In this document: piece by piece, positions 24,859 to 33,005 of the stretch
Position numbering within the stretch: the stretch's first letter is position 1
Layout: every line of letters starts with the position of its first letter
The notes under the pieces: generated by a model
Told to the model about the DNA's origin: nothing
The model's input: the letters and a program-made list of their open reading frames with translations, nothing else
The model's database searches: none
Program-made: the position numbers and the translations under genes
Assembly (NCBI GenBank): GCA_963791905.1
Contig: CAWBTX010000003.1
Coordinates: 127,411-191,410 of the forward strand
Length of the DNA stretch: 64,000 nt
DNA from: Gaiellasilicea sp963791905
Lineage (GTDB): Bacteria; Actinomycetota; Thermoleophilia; Gaiellales; Gaiellaceae
Direction of reading: 5' to 3'

Positions 24859-24904
24859 CGGCCTGTCACGCCGGAGGTCGCGGGTTCGAGTCCCGTCGCT
24901 CCCG
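24859..24904 (+). repeat. tRNA-Asp 3' fragment, copy 3 (att-like site)
   Basis: 46 nt identical to 14811-14856, same orientation. Upstream GCCCGACTCGGCC is also found before the copy at 57569, showing that these boundaries share more than the tRNA part. Confidence 0.9.
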
Positions 24905-25157
24905 TCTCGGAGAGTGCCTGCAAATAGGCATGTGTGTTGGCTGCGTGGACGCGCCGCGGCGCCCAATGGCCCAGTGCCGTGGCCCAAACGTCCAGTGCAC
25001 AAGCCCTACAAATGGGCTCGACGACCGCGCGCCGGCGGGTGTTCGCCAGCGACACGCGGTGGATCGTCGTGCGCAGGAACGACCTCGAGGAAGGCGAGAG
25101 CCGAGGCGGAGGACGGGCCGTTTCCCGGTCAGACGCCTGGAGGCCGGGGGTAGCGAC

Positions 25158-25189
25158 CGAGAGCCGCCGCGGTCGCCCGGCGGCTCTCG
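25158..25189. terminator. Perfect 12-bp hairpin beyond the secreted-protein gene
   Basis: Arms 25158-25169 and 25178-25189 pair exactly around an 8-nt loop. It lies 25 bp after the stop of the minus-strand gene 25214. No T-run follows on either strand, so it may be a transcript-stabilising or weak terminating structure. Confidence 0.5.
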
Positions 25190-25213
25190 TGTCTGGAACT
25201 CAGCGAGTTGCGT

Positions 25214-25810
25214 TCAGGACGTGAGCGCAGCGCAGAGGGCGGCCTCAATCTCCGGCGTGAACGGGAACTCCCCGAGGATCCCGTGGTGCGTTCCGTCGGG
25301 GTACGAGAGACCCGCGTCGTGGTTGATGACGCCGAAGCCGGGAGCGCTGATCTTGAAGCCGTTGCCGCTGTTGTGCGTGTCGACGGCGGTGGAGTCATCT
25401 CCCGGCGTCGTCCAAACCGTCCAGAGACTGTGGTCTCCGCTGATCTTCACCGTCGGCCCTGCGCCCGTCGGCGAGAGGCTCCAGGTCCCATCCAGGCTCG
25501 CAGCGACGTGCCGTCTTACGACCTTGCCATCCACATACCAACGCGTCCCGTCGCCTCGAAAGTGGCTCGTCTCGTAGATCGTCCCGCAAGGAAGATCGAA
25601 GTCACCAATCGGCTCGTTGACTACCTCCTCAACCAGGAAGGTGTCGCAGATGACTTGGCCACCAGCCTCGCGGCAGACAGCATTCGGCGGCGGCGGCTGC
25701 AGCGTCGACGGATCGACGAGCGGTCCGGCGGCAGCCGGCCCAGCCGCGAGGACGATCATGGAGCCCGCTACCGCGATCACGATCCAAATGACCCTACGAA
25801 TTACCATCAC
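25214..25810 (-). CDS. Secreted protein of unknown function
   Basis: 198 residues. The N-terminus is a signal peptide: MMVIRR, a hydrophobic core IVIAVAGSMIVLAAG and an AAA-type cleavage region near residue 28. The mature part contains four Cys (CREAGGQVIC, LPCG, and one near the end) and a beta-rich pattern with many Trp/Gly (DGTRWYVDGKVVRRHVAASLDGTW, HSLWTVWTTPGDD). No family was recognised. Start could also be the second Met. It is the first gene after the tRNA fragment at 24.86 kb and is separated from the two-component genes by 113 bp. Confidence 0.75.
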   Translation of the reverse strand: MMVIRRVIWIVIAVAGSMIVLAAGPAAAGPLVDPSTLQPPPPNAVCREAGGQVICDTFLVEEVVNEPIGDFDLPCGTIYETSHFRGDGTRWYVDGKVVRRHVAASLDGTWSLSPTGAGPTVKISGDHSLWTVWTTPGDDSTAVDTHNSGNGFKISAPGFGVINHDAGLSYPDGTHHGILGEFPFTPEIEAALCAALTS

Positions 25811-25923
25811 TGTCCCCTTTCGCTCGACGTCGTCTCGGAGCCGACGCTATGCAGTAACAGGGGCCGGCGATACGGGGTGAGCCCTCGCCCGGTCGAGGGC
25901 GCGCCCTGGTTTGGCGAGCGAGG

Positions 25924-26574
25924 TCAGGCGCCGGCGCGGAGGTACTCGAGCACGGCGAGCACGCGGCGGTGGTCGTCGGCCGAGGGCGGCAGGTCGAGCT
26001 TCCTGAAGATCTGGCCCACATTCGCCTCGACCGTCTTCGGGCTCAGGAAGAGCGTCTGCGAGATGGCAGAGTTCGACCGTCCCTCGGCCATCAGACCGAG
26101 CACCTCGCGCTCGCGGTCCGTGAGCTCGTCGAGCGGGCCCCGCTCGCGTGACCGCTTCAGCAGCCGCGTCACGATGGTGGGGTCGATGACGCACTCGCCT
26201 TCGTCGATGCGTTTGAGCGCGTCCGCGAGCACGGCGATGTCCGAGACCCGGTCCTTGAGCAGGTAGCCGACCCGCTCGGGTGCTTCCTCCAGCAGCCGCA
26301 TGGCGTAGCGCGACTCGAGGTACTGGGAGAGCACGAGCACCCCGATGGCGGGGTGGTTCCTCCGGATCTGTTGCGCCGCGGCGATGCCTTCGTCGGTATG
26401 GGTGGGCGGCATCTTGATGTCGACGATCGCGATGTCGGGGCTGGTGAGCTCGACCCGACGTAGCAACTCCTGAGCGTTCTCGGCCTTCCCGACGACCGCG
26501 AAACCAGCGTCGGCGAGAAGGCGCACTAGCCCCTCGCGCACGATCATCGAGTCATCGGCGACGACTACGCGCAT
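25924..26574 (-). CDS. NarL/LuxR-family response regulator
   Basis: 216 residues. The receiver domain has the acidic pair ADDS (residues 6-9), phospho-acceptor Asp52 in IVDIKMP, and Lys in LLKDRV near 107. The C-terminal LuxR helix-turn-helix is LTDREREVLGLMAEGRSNSAI with SPKTVEANVGQIFRKLDL. It is the DNA-binding output of the adjacent kinase: its start lies inside the kinase gene (10-bp overlap, 26565-26574), so they are co-translated. The kinase upstream has a degenerate ATP-binding domain, so phosphate may depend on the paralog at 30242. Confidence 0.93.
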   Translation of the reverse strand: MRVVVADDSMIVREGLVRLLADAGFAVVGKAENAQELLRRVELTSPDIAIVDIKMPPTHTDEGIAAAQQIRRNHPAIGVLVLSQYLESRYAMRLLEEAPERVGYLLKDRVSDIAVLADALKRIDEGECVIDPTIVTRLLKRSRERGPLDELTDREREVLGLMAEGRSNSAISQTLFLSPKTVEANVGQIFRKLDLPPSADDHRRVLAVLEYLRAGA

Positions 26575-28271
26575 GGAATCTCGGCGCGGAGTTTGACTCC
26601 GCCGCTCGACGTTCGCTCCACGCCGAGGCGTCCGTCCAGAGCGCCGATCCGATCCTGAAGCTCGACGAGGGTCCCTGGCTCGGCGTCGGTCTCGACCTCG
26701 ACGACGAGCACGCCGTCCCGCCTCTCGACGCTCGCCGAAGCGGCGCCCCGCTTCGCGGCCTCCGCGACGAGGATGTAGGCGGCCGTCTCGACGGCCACCG
26801 GGAACCGCTCGTGCGGCAGGGCAGCGAGACGGACTTCGGCCTCTTCGGCAACGGCCTCCAGTGCCGCGGCCAGGCCTTCGTCGGTGAGCACCGCCGGATG
26901 GATGCCATGGGCGACGTCTCGGAGCTCGAGGATCGCGCGACGAATCTCGCCTCCCGCCGTGTCGAGGCGGACAGCAAGCTCACCTCCGTCGCTTCCAAGC
27001 TGCGAGCGCAGCAGGCGCAACGCGAGGGAGAGGCCGACGAGATGCTGCTGAGCCCCGTCGTGGAGGTCGCGCTCGAGCCGGCGCCGCTCGGCGTCGCCAG
27101 CCTCGATGATCCTGGTGCGCGACAAGCGGAGATCCTCGACCTGTGCGCGCGCCTCGGCCTGGAGGCGCTCGCTTTCGAGAGCGAGCCGCGCCGCCGACGC
27201 GACCTCCTCGATGAGCTCCGGGTTGTCGAGCAGGTCCGATCGATGGAGCAGGAGCGCGACGGTGCGGCCCTCGCGGACGAGTGGCGTCGCCACACGATCG
27301 TCCCTGCGGGCGAGAGCGACAGGGCGCCCACGCGCGTCGACGTATCGGCCCTCGCCGATGGGGTATGCGATTTCGAGAGCCGGGTCGGCCAGCGCCTCGG
27401 CGATTCCTTCCCGCAGACGGCCCGGTGGAGGCGACTCGCCCAACTCGACGACGAGCCGGGCGAGCGACGAGCGCGTCCGACGGGCCCGGAGCAGGCTCCA
27501 GCCGACTGCAGCGGCGAGCGCGAAGAGCGCGACCGCCTGGCCGAGCCAGAGCCGCCGCTCGAGGTCGCCGCTGCCCACGAACGCACGCTCGAGGCTCGTG
27601 GCGAAGGTGGCGGCAACGAGGCCGAGGTACGCGCACCCCGCCAGGACGACCGGCGCGACGACGCGCTGCCTCGTCCGGCTCGAACGCACCGCTCTCCAGG
27701 CGGCGACCGCGATCAACAGGAGCGACCAGGCCAGGCCGAGGCGAATGCCGAGTCTCCCGAGGTCGTCGAAACGCCCGGGCTCGTCCGCGACGAGCAGGAG
27801 ATTGTCCGCGCACCGCGAGCACCCGAACGTGGCCGGGTCGTAGACGAGAGCCGGCAGGAGGCCGAGCCCGAGTACGGCGCCCGCCAGGGCGAGACCAACG
27901 ACAACGCGTTCGACGCGCGACGCCAGCCGACCGGTCGGATACGCGAGGACCGCCCACGCCGCGAGGGGCGCGCTCGACGCGTAGAAGATCAGCCCGACGG
28001 TGAACACGGCCCCCGAGCCGACGCCCGGACTATCCCACTCGGCAAGAAACCAGGCGAAGCCGGCGGCGACGAGGAGCGGGCCGACGGCGTTGCCGCGATG
28101 CCTGGCCCAGAACACGAGACCGCACGCGACGAGCGCCCAGCCGGCGCCGAGGAAGGCCACGGAGCCTTCGGTGGACGATCCGGCGAACGAGAATGCCGGC
28201 TCGTCGCGCCCGACGGCGAGCGAAAAGCCGCCGAGCAAGAGCGCGACAGGCCACAGCGCAAGCCGGAACAC
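26565..28271 (-). CDS. Membrane histidine kinase with intact H-box but degenerate ATP-binding domain
   Basis: 568 residues from a GTG at 28271. About eight membrane helices lie in residues 1-262, with a CSRC pair at 151-154 between helices. A GAF-like stretch (about 270-370) leads to a HisKA_3 domain whose H-box ERDLHDGAQQH is intact (His404). The catalytic domain is eroded: the N-box reads VAEAAKRGAA at 502-511 without the ATP/Mg-binding Asn, the G1 position reads VETDAEPG, and the GSGLxGL G2 loop is absent (TLVELQDRI instead). The length and frame are clean, so this is not simple decay. It overlaps the response regulator by 10 bp and is divergent from the lipoprotein gene. Confidence 0.88.
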   Translation of the reverse strand: MFRLALWPVALLLGGFSLAVGRDEPAFSFAGSSTEGSVAFLGAGWALVACGLVFWARHRGNAVGPLLVAAGFAWFLAEWDSPGVGSGAVFTVGLIFYASSAPLAAWAVLAYPTGRLASRVERVVVGLALAGAVLGLGLLPALVYDPATFGCSRCADNLLLVADEPGRFDDLGRLGIRLGLAWSLLLIAVAAWRAVRSSRTRQRVVAPVVLAGCAYLGLVAATFATSLERAFVGSGDLERRLWLGQAVALFALAAAVGWSLLRARRTRSSLARLVVELGESPPPGRLREGIAEALADPALEIAYPIGEGRYVDARGRPVALARRDDRVATPLVREGRTVALLLHRSDLLDNPELIEEVASAARLALESERLQAEARAQVEDLRLSRTRIIEAGDAERRRLERDLHDGAQQHLVGLSLALRLLRSQLGSDGGELAVRLDTAGGEIRRAILELRDVAHGIHPAVLTDEGLAAALEAVAEEAEVRLAALPHERFPVAVETAAYILVAEAAKRGAASASVERRDGVLVVEVETDAEPGTLVELQDRIGALDGRLGVERTSSGGVKLRAEIPCA

Positions 28272-28439
28272 GATGTGGAAATCGTCTCACACCGTTCTCG
28301 CGACGTCCGCCGCGTTGCCCCTTGCGCAGGACGAGGGCTGACCCCATGCTTGCGAGCACGAGGTCGAGGGAGCGCCCCGATGTGCGGAGACCAGTGCGGT
28401 CGTAGCGTCGTCGGCACCGACAACTGGAGGTGCAGACCG

Positions 28440-30245
28440 ATGCAGACGAGGCAATTCATCATGTTGACGTTCGCGGCTGTCCTTGCGATCGCCGCCACCG
28501 CCCTGACGGCGTGCGGCGGCTCGGACGGCGACAAGGCGGGCGGCGCCGACAAGGCGAACCCCCGCGTGCTGACGATTGCGGTCCTGAGCGGCGGGAAGGA
28601 GCAGGTGACCGTCTTCGCCGATGAGGTCCGCCGACTCTCGGAGGGGACTCTCGAGATCAGGTTCAAGGAGAGGTGGCGGGTGGGCGAGCCACTGTACGAG
28701 GCCAGCACGCTCGAGGACGTGAAGGCCGGCGAGGTCGACATGGCATGGGTCGGCGCCCGCGTCTTCGACACCGTCGGGGTCAAGAGCTTCCAGGCGCTCC
28801 TGGCCCCACTGCTCGTCGACAGCTACGCCCTCGAGGCGAAGGTCTTCGAGGAGGGGATCCCGAACGAGATGCTCGAGTCGGTCGAGGAGTTGGATCTCGT
28901 CGGGATCGGCGTGCTCCCTGGGCCGATGCGGAAGGTGCTCGGCGTCTCGCGGCCATTCGTCGAGCCCGCGGACTTCGCGGGGCAGGTCGTCGGCATCCAG
29001 GACTCCGCCGTCGCGAAGCAGACACTCGACGCGGTCGGGTCGACTCCGAAGTCCGTGCCGGCCGAGGCGCCGCTCGACGGCCTCGACGCATACGAGCAGC
29101 AGCTTGCGTCGATTGCAGGAAACTCCTATGACGCGAACGCGAAGTACGTGACGTCGAACCTGAACCTGTGGCCTCGGCCGCTCGTCATCGTCATGGGCAA
29201 CGAGGCCCACGACTCGCTGACCGAGGAGCAGCAGTCCGTGTTACGCGACGCCGCGGAAGCGGCGATCCCGCAGGCCCTCGAGGCGTCGCGTGGAGAGGAC
29301 GAAGAGGCCGTCGCCAAGCTCTGCAGACGCGGCATGAGCTTCGCCACCGCGTCCGCGAGCGACCTTGCCGAGCTTCGAGCGGCGTTCGAGCCGGTTCATG
29401 CGCAGTTGACGAGCGATCCGGAAACCCGCTCGTACGTCGACGCGATCGAGAGCATCAAGCAGGAGATCGCGGCGTCCGCAGAGGCGCCCAGCTGCGCTCC
29501 GGCGCAAGGAGTGTCTGCATCCGCAGGGATCCCGGAAGGCATTTACGAGACGACCGTCATGCGCGCCGACTACGTCCGCTGGGGGGTGGTAGGAGAAGCT
29601 GCAGAGGTGCCAGTCGAGAACACAGGCGTGATCACGTTGGAGGTCACCGACGGCAGGGTGCTCCTCCGCATTCCAAACGGCGAGGTCGGCTTCGATGGCC
29701 CGTACACCCTCTTCCGCGACAAGTTCGAGGCCGTCGGCGGCCCCGACACGCTCACCGCACGCTGGACGTTCGACGGGAGGAAGCTCGAGTTCAAGGACTT
29801 CGCCGCCTGCACGGGATCTCCGTGCGTCTCGACGGGCGAGTTCGACTACCACGTCTCCTGGGCGTCGCACCCCTGGGTGCTGCGTAGAGCAACGCAGACC
29901 CCGATCGACGGCACCTACGAGACGACGATCACCCGAGACGACTGGGTCCAGGCGGGGATGGAGGGAGCTGCCACCGGGGTGTTCACGTTGGAATTCACGG
30001 ATGGCACGGTGATCCTCCGCGAGCCAAACGGCGAGGTCGGGTTCGACGCACCGTATACCGTCTTCCGCGACATGTTCGAGGCCGTCGGCGATCCCGACAC
30101 CCTCACTGCACGGTGGACGTTCGACGGGACGAGGCTCAGGTTCAGGGACCTCGGAGTCTGCGGCGCTTCGCCCTGTGCGCGGTCCGACGAGGTGACCCCC
30201 TACCACGTCGTCTGGGAGTCACATCCCTGGACGCGGGTCGACTAG
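28440..30245 (+). CDS. TRAP-type (DctP-like) binding lipoprotein with tandem C-terminal repeat domains
   Basis: 601 residues from the ATG at 28440, with GGAGG 9 bp upstream. A lipoprotein signal (LTACGG, Cys about 23) anchors it outside the membrane. Residues about 40-350 resemble TRAP solute-binding proteins (VTVFADEVRRLSEGTLEIRF, EASTLEDVKAGEVDMAWVGARV, PRPLVIVMGNEAHDSL). Two homologous domains follow at about 363-482 and 487-600, each with YETTxxRxDxV, TLTARWTFDG and a Cys pair (CTGSPC, CGASPC). No TRAP permease gene is present. Position between two complementary kinases suggests a sensory rather than transport role, which is inference. The stop overlaps the convergent kinase by 4 bp. Confidence 0.8.
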   Translation: MQTRQFIMLTFAAVLAIAATALTACGGSDGDKAGGADKANPRVLTIAVLSGGKEQVTVFADEVRRLSEGTLEIRFKERWRVGEPLYEASTLEDVKAGEVDMAWVGARVFDTVGVKSFQALLAPLLVDSYALEAKVFEEGIPNEMLESVEELDLVGIGVLPGPMRKVLGVSRPFVEPADFAGQVVGIQDSAVAKQTLDAVGSTPKSVPAEAPLDGLDAYEQQLASIAGNSYDANAKYVTSNLNLWPRPLVIVMGNEAHDSLTEEQQSVLRDAAEAAIPQALEASRGEDEEAVAKLCRRGMSFATASASDLAELRAAFEPVHAQLTSDPETRSYVDAIESIKQEIAASAEAPSCAPAQGVSASAGIPEGIYETTVMRADYVRWGVVGEAAEVPVENTGVITLEVTDGRVLLRIPNGEVGFDGPYTLFRDKFEAVGGPDTLTARWTFDGRKLEFKDFAACTGSPCVSTGEFDYHVSWASHPWVLRRATQTPIDGTYETTITRDDWVQAGMEGAATGVFTLEFTDGTVILREPNGEVGFDAPYTVFRDMFEAVGDPDTLTARWTFDGTRLRFRDLGVCGASPCARSDEVTPYHVVWESHPWTRVD

Positions 30246-31852
30246 ACCCGCTCCTCTACCGGAATCTCGGCGCGGAGCCGAGTGCCTTGATGCGGCAGGC
30301 TCTTCAAGGAGAGCCTGCCGTCCAGCGCCTCGATCCGGTCGGCGAGCCCCCGCAGGCCAGAGCCCCCGGTCGGATCGGCGCCACCGATGCCGTCGTCGGC
30401 GACCGCCACGACCACCTGGCCGCCGGCCTGCGTGACGCCAATCGTCATCCTCGTCGCCTCCGCGTGCTTCGCAGCATTCGCGAGCGCCTCCGAGCAGAGG
30501 AAGTAGACGGCCGCCTCGACCGCGGGATTGAGCCGGCCGACCGACAGGTCGAGCTCGACCGGCATCGCGGCTCTCGAAACGAGCTCCGTCAGCGCCGCGC
30601 CCAAGCCGCCCTCGATCAGTGCGCTCGGGTGGATTCCCTGCGCGAAATCGCGGAGCTCTGCGCGCGCCGCCCGGACCTCCTCCTCGACTTCGGCGACTCT
30701 CAGGGCTGCAGATTCGTGGGCGTCCTGGCGGGCCTCCGCCAGAAGCGACGCGACGTCGGCGAGCCGCCGTTCGGCGCCTTCGCGCAGCTCCCGCTCCAGG
30801 CGACGTCGTTGCGCATCGGCGGCATCGACGATCCGGCGCCGCGAGGCGGCGAGCTCCAGAACCCGTGCTCGCGCTTCCGCCTGCAGGCGGGCGTTCGAGA
30901 CTGCCATCCTCGCAGCCGAGGCGACGGCCTCGACCAGCGCCCGGTCTTCAAGCACAGCCTCGTCGTGGACGAGGACGGCGACAGGCTCTCCATCGCGGGC
31001 GAGCGGGGTGACCGCCCTCCCCGCCCCGGGTTCCGGGAGCTCGACCGGAAGACCGGCGTCGTCGACGTAGCGTCCCTCCTCCGCGAGCCAGTAACCGAGG
31101 ACGAGGGAGCGGTCGCCGAGCGCCCGGCCGAGCTCGTCCCGCAGGGTCCGCGTGTCGGCCTGCTGCCCGAGGTCGACGACCAAGTCGGCTACGACGGCCT
31201 CGGCCCAGCGGCCGCGGAGGAGATCGATGAGCAGGATGACGGCCAGGCACGCGATCACGGTGTCGTAGGCCCACAGCGCCTGCCGGTCGGCGTCCCAGCC
31301 GGCGAGACGCTCCAAAGCTCCGAACGCGAGCACGGTGGCGAATGCGAGCGCCGCGCCGAGAGCCGGGATGCCGGCGCGCCGCGCGGTGCCCGACGTGCGC
31401 AGGAAGCCTTCGAGAGCTGCGACGGCGACCAGTGAGGCGAGGACGAGCGTCAGGACGTCGCTTCGCGCAAGCGGGAGGACGAGCGCATCGACGTACGCCG
31501 CTGTCACGGTCACCTGGGCGAGGCGTCTGCGCAGGCGCCCCGTCGGATACGAGATATGGAGGTGGACGAGGGGACCGCGGTGAAGGTAGAGAAGCTGCGT
31601 CCAGAGGTTCCCCGCGAACCAGGTGTAGCCCGCGAGAACCATCAACGGCCCGACGCGGCTTTCACCACGCCGCTCCCAGGCGACCACGCCGCACGTCACG
31701 AGGATGAGGCCGACGACGGCGTCCGCGATGACAAGGGCGAGATCCCCCGCCTCATAGGAGACCGACTCAGCCACCACGGCCAGCGCCACGACACCAACTA
31801 GGAGCGCGAGCCGCAGCAGCTGCACGGCGTCAAGCGCCTGCGAGCGAAGCAA
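30242..31852 (-). CDS. Membrane histidine kinase with intact ATP-binding domain but no phospho-accepting His
   Basis: 536 residues from a TTG at 31852. About eight membrane helices (1-212), a GAF-like stretch homologous to that of the kinase at 26565, then a HisKA_3-type helix pair where the H-box reads ERELREGAERR. The His is Arg357, codon CGC at 30782-30784, one transition from CAC. The catalytic domain is complete: N-box SEALANAAKHA (Asn459), G1 ADDGIGG, G2 GGSGLRGLADR. It could bind ATP and phosphorylate a partner but cannot carry the phosphate on the usual residue. It overlaps the single-domain regulator gene by 23 bp. Confidence 0.88.
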   Translation of the reverse strand: MLRSQALDAVQLLRLALLVGVVALAVVAESVSYEAGDLALVIADAVVGLILVTCGVVAWERRGESRVGPLMVLAGYTWFAGNLWTQLLYLHRGPLVHLHISYPTGRLRRRLAQVTVTAAYVDALVLPLARSDVLTLVLASLVAVAALEGFLRTSGTARRAGIPALGAALAFATVLAFGALERLAGWDADRQALWAYDTVIACLAVILLIDLLRGRWAEAVVADLVVDLGQQADTRTLRDELGRALGDRSLVLGYWLAEEGRYVDDAGLPVELPEPGAGRAVTPLARDGEPVAVLVHDEAVLEDRALVEAVASAARMAVSNARLQAEARARVLELAASRRRIVDAADAQRRRLERELREGAERRLADVASLLAEARQDAHESAALRVAEVEEEVRAARAELRDFAQGIHPSALIEGGLGAALTELVSRAAMPVELDLSVGRLNPAVEAAVYFLCSEALANAAKHAEATRMTIGVTQAGGQVVVAVADDGIGGADPTGGSGLRGLADRIEALDGRLSLKSLPHQGTRLRAEIPVEERV

Positions 31853-32186
31853 GCGCGGGACCGCTGAGCTCGTGCTTTGGAATGAACCCGCGAGCTCGGC
31901 TGTGCTCTAGACGCCGGCGATAGGCCGACACGTTGCGGCTGGACGTCAGAACGACCACCGGACCCGGCCCGTCGTCGAGCAGCGCTTCGCAGACAGTGAA
32001 ACCGTCGCTGTCGGGCAGCGCGATATCCAGGAGTACGATCTCCGGTGCGAGCGCCCGAACCGCTGCGAGGGCCGCAGCACCGTCAGTCGCCTCGCCGACG
32101 ACGTCGAATCCGTCAGCCTCGAGCATGGCGCGTGCGAATAACCGAAAGCCGGCATGGTCGTCGACGATCAGGACGGTCGCCGCCAT
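31830..32186 (-). CDS. Single-domain response regulator (receiver only)
   Basis: 118 residues. Receiver domain with IVDDH acidic cluster (8-11), phospho-acceptor Asp54 in LLDIALP, switch Thr/Ser in VLTSSR and Lys in IPKHEL. There is no output domain. Receiver-only proteins act as phosphate sinks, shuttles or protein-binding switches. It is the first gene of an operon with the His-less kinase. The start ATG at 32186 is followed at the end by a 23-bp overlap with the kinase gene. Confidence 0.9.
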   Translation of the reverse strand: MAATVLIVDDHAGFRLFARAMLEADGFDVVGEATDGAAALAAVRALAPEIVLLDIALPDSDGFTVCEALLDDGPGPVVVLTSSRNVSAYRRRLEHSRARGFIPKHELSGPALASLAGA

Positions 32187-32546
32187 ATCGAGATCGTGGC
32201 ACGCCCTCGCGTGGAGTGCATCGGGGCTGGCCCTCGAACGCCGGCCATGCGGCTGGCCAAATGGGAGGCCAAGGATTCGAGCGTTCGACCTTGAGAGTTC
32301 GACCTTGAGAGTCAGAGTGGGCCGACGCAGTCGGGCGCTTCGCCGACGCTGCGCGACAGGACCCGACTCCGAGCACAGTCACTACGAGCAGAGGCCGGTC
32401 CAACTGGTTGGGGGTACTGTTGTCAGATGGAGCAACGCACAGCGGACACAAAACCTAGTGTCAGTGTGAGCCCGCCGTGACCACGGACCCCAGCCCGCGA
32501 GCAGCGAGGTGAGGTGAGCTGGAAGACGACTACGAAGGAGGGATCA
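32187..32546. other. Intergenic region with a perfect 14-bp tandem repeat
   Basis: No gene seen. TTCGACCTTGAGAG occurs twice head to tail (32284-32297 and 32298-32311). This is about 100 bp upstream of the receiver gene (start 32186) and about 235 bp before the SRPBCC gene. It could be a direct-repeat regulator site; nothing else was recognised. Confidence 0.5.
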
Positions 32547-33005
32547 ATGACGGATGAGCCCCAGTACGACATCGAGATCATCCGAGTCCTCGACGCACCG
32601 CCTGAGCGCGTCTACCGGGCATTCACCGACGCGGACCACTTCGCCCAGTGGTATGGGCCCGTCGGGTTCCCAGTCCTCCGCGACACCGTCGAGCTGGACG
32701 CCCGGGTCGGAGGGCGGCAGCGCTTCGCGATGGTCAGCGACGACGATCCGTCCACGCGAACAGGGTTCGACGGCCGTTTCGACGAGGTCCTCAAGAACGA
32801 GCTGCTCTCAAGTAGCGGGGCGTGGGACGGGATCCCCGGCCAGGCCGAGGTGTGGCCGTCAAACCTGCGCGTGGAGTTCCACGACCAGCACGGCAAGACG
32901 CGTCTCGTCGTGCGCGAGGGGCCGCACCCGCCCGCCACGGCCGACCTGGGCCGCCAGGCGTGGGAGATGATGCTCCCCAAACTGGAGTCCCTGCTCAGCG
33001 GCTGA
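32547..33005 (+). CDS. SRPBCC-family (AHSA1-like) protein
   Basis: 152 residues from the ATG at 32547 with GAAGGAGGG 4-5 bp upstream; that site decides against the in-frame start at 32514. Features of the helix-grip fold are visible: IEIIRVLDAPPERVYRAFTDADHFAQWYGP at the N-terminus and a C-terminal helix GRQAWEMMLPKLESLL. Members bind hydrophobic ligands or act as Hsp90 co-chaperone-like domains; the exact role is unknown. It is the last gene before the 33.21-kb tRNA fragment. Confidence 0.82.
   Translation: MTDEPQYDIEIIRVLDAPPERVYRAFTDADHFAQWYGPVGFPVLRDTVELDARVGGRQRFAMVSDDDPSTRTGFDGRFDEVLKNELLSSSGAWDGIPGQAEVWPSNLRVEFHDQHGKTRLVVREGPHPPATADLGRQAWEMMLPKLESLLSG

Larger units (their letters stand above)
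24624..25213. other. Segment boundary 2 (flank module around tRNA fragment)
   Basis: No gene. Left flank: CTCGTGGCCCGCTCGTGGCCC near 24722-24742, GGCTCAACCATGCGGAGC near 24764, and AGTGCCTGCAAATGA near 24808. Then the tRNA fragment 24859-24904. Right flank: AGTGCCTGCAAATAGGCATG starting 10 bp on, CGTGGCCCAAACGTC near 24980, and CCCTACAAATGG near 25006. Beyond 25030 nothing was recognised except the hairpin at 25158. Confidence 0.7.
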
